The translations under genes and the position numbers were made by a program. Source: an uncultured Erysipelotrichaceae bacterium (GTDB lineage: Bacteria; Bacillota_I; Bacilli_A; Erysipelotrichales; Erysipelotrichaceae). Taken from it: DNA of 13,025 nucleotides. Shown one piece after another: positions 12,899 through 13,025 of the stretch; the stretch's first letter is position 1, and every line of letters begins with the position of its first letter. The stretch spans positions 1 to 13,025 of the forward strand of contig CADBPK010000184.1 of assembly GCA_902796465.1 (NCBI GenBank). Direction: 5' to 3'. The notes under the pieces are model-generated. The model ran no database searches, had not been told where the DNA came from, and saw only the letters and a program-made list of their open reading frames with translations.

Positions 12899-13025
12899 AA
12901 TAATGGCAGGGGTGGAGAGAGACGTTCAATACGCCTCACACTATTCGAAAGTGTAGTATTTATCGGTATTTTCGCGTATTCATTACCTTCAAAAAACATA
13001 GAAATTCGAAAAAAGTATGCCACAA
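12878..13025. other. Intergenic stretch upstream of HU with no supported gene
   Basis: It contains a short hairpin ACACT-7 nt-AGTGT (12938-12954) with TTCGAA in the loop, and a second TTCGAA near 13003. One minus-strand frame is open but lacks a ribosome site and family resemblance. I see no tRNA, riboswitch or other RNA that I recognise. Confidence 0.4.

Noticed and set aside
12936..12960. tRNA T-arm-like TTCGAA hairpin
   Set aside because: There is no acceptor, D or anticodon arm of the right spacing on either side.
12835..13023. 62-residue minus-strand open frame upstream of HU
   Set aside because: It has no ribosome site or family resemblance, and it runs through the HU palindrome and the -35 and -10 boxes.

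Overview
The window looks like chromosomal housekeeping and accessory DNA from a low-to-moderate G+C Bacillota. The gene families (a TetM-like GTPase fused to a YacP/NYN domain, the NusG-domain-II plus Gx-transporter pair, YjeF/Nnr, ROK kinase and HU) fit Erysipelotrichia or a neighbouring anaerobic gut lineage. That placement is inferred from gene content and was not tested by any search. Coding density is very high and no gene-free stretch exceeds 300 bases. I see no rRNA, tRNA, CRISPR array, insertion sequence or phage gene.

Left part (1-5092). A 5'-truncated translational GTPase of the TetM/EF-G-like class carries a C-terminal YacP/Rae1-type NYN nuclease domain. It is followed by a small free-standing protein that resembles a segment of the fatty-acid kinase FakA and has its own extended -10 promoter. 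A bidirectional terminator separates these from two minus-strand genes: a CPBP (CAAX-protease-like) membrane protein with degraded catalytic motifs, and the bifunctional NAD(P)HX repair enzyme Nnr.

Middle (5041-6334). A divergent promoter region separates nnr from a strongly ribosome-bound gene. That gene encodes a histone-H1-like Lys/Ala tail of about 100 residues joined to a compact C-terminal domain I cannot assign. A convergent small multispanning membrane protein follows on the minus strand. Its promoter overlaps that of the next plus-strand operon.

Right part (6252-12508). A long co-directional run reads ROK kinase - aroC - aroK - aroA - MATE transporter - NusG-II protein - Gx transporter. 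aroK, aroA and aroC make the last three shikimate-pathway enzymes. AroA has alanine at the position of E. coli Gly96, the site linked to glyphosate insensitivity. The run ends at a terminator shared with a convergent HU gene. The HU promoter carries a perfect 11-bp inverted repeat centred on its -35 element. The last ~140 bases, upstream of HU, hold no gene I can support.

Three things deserve most attention. The first is the GTPase-NYN fusion, which puts an A-site-binding factor and an A-site-type mRNA nuclease in one chain. The second is a repeated promoter style: extended -10 TGnTATAAT boxes, and three genes whose -10 box lies only 6-7 nt before the ATG with no Shine-Dalgarno sequence, which suggests leaderless mRNAs. 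The third is the H1-like chimeric protein.
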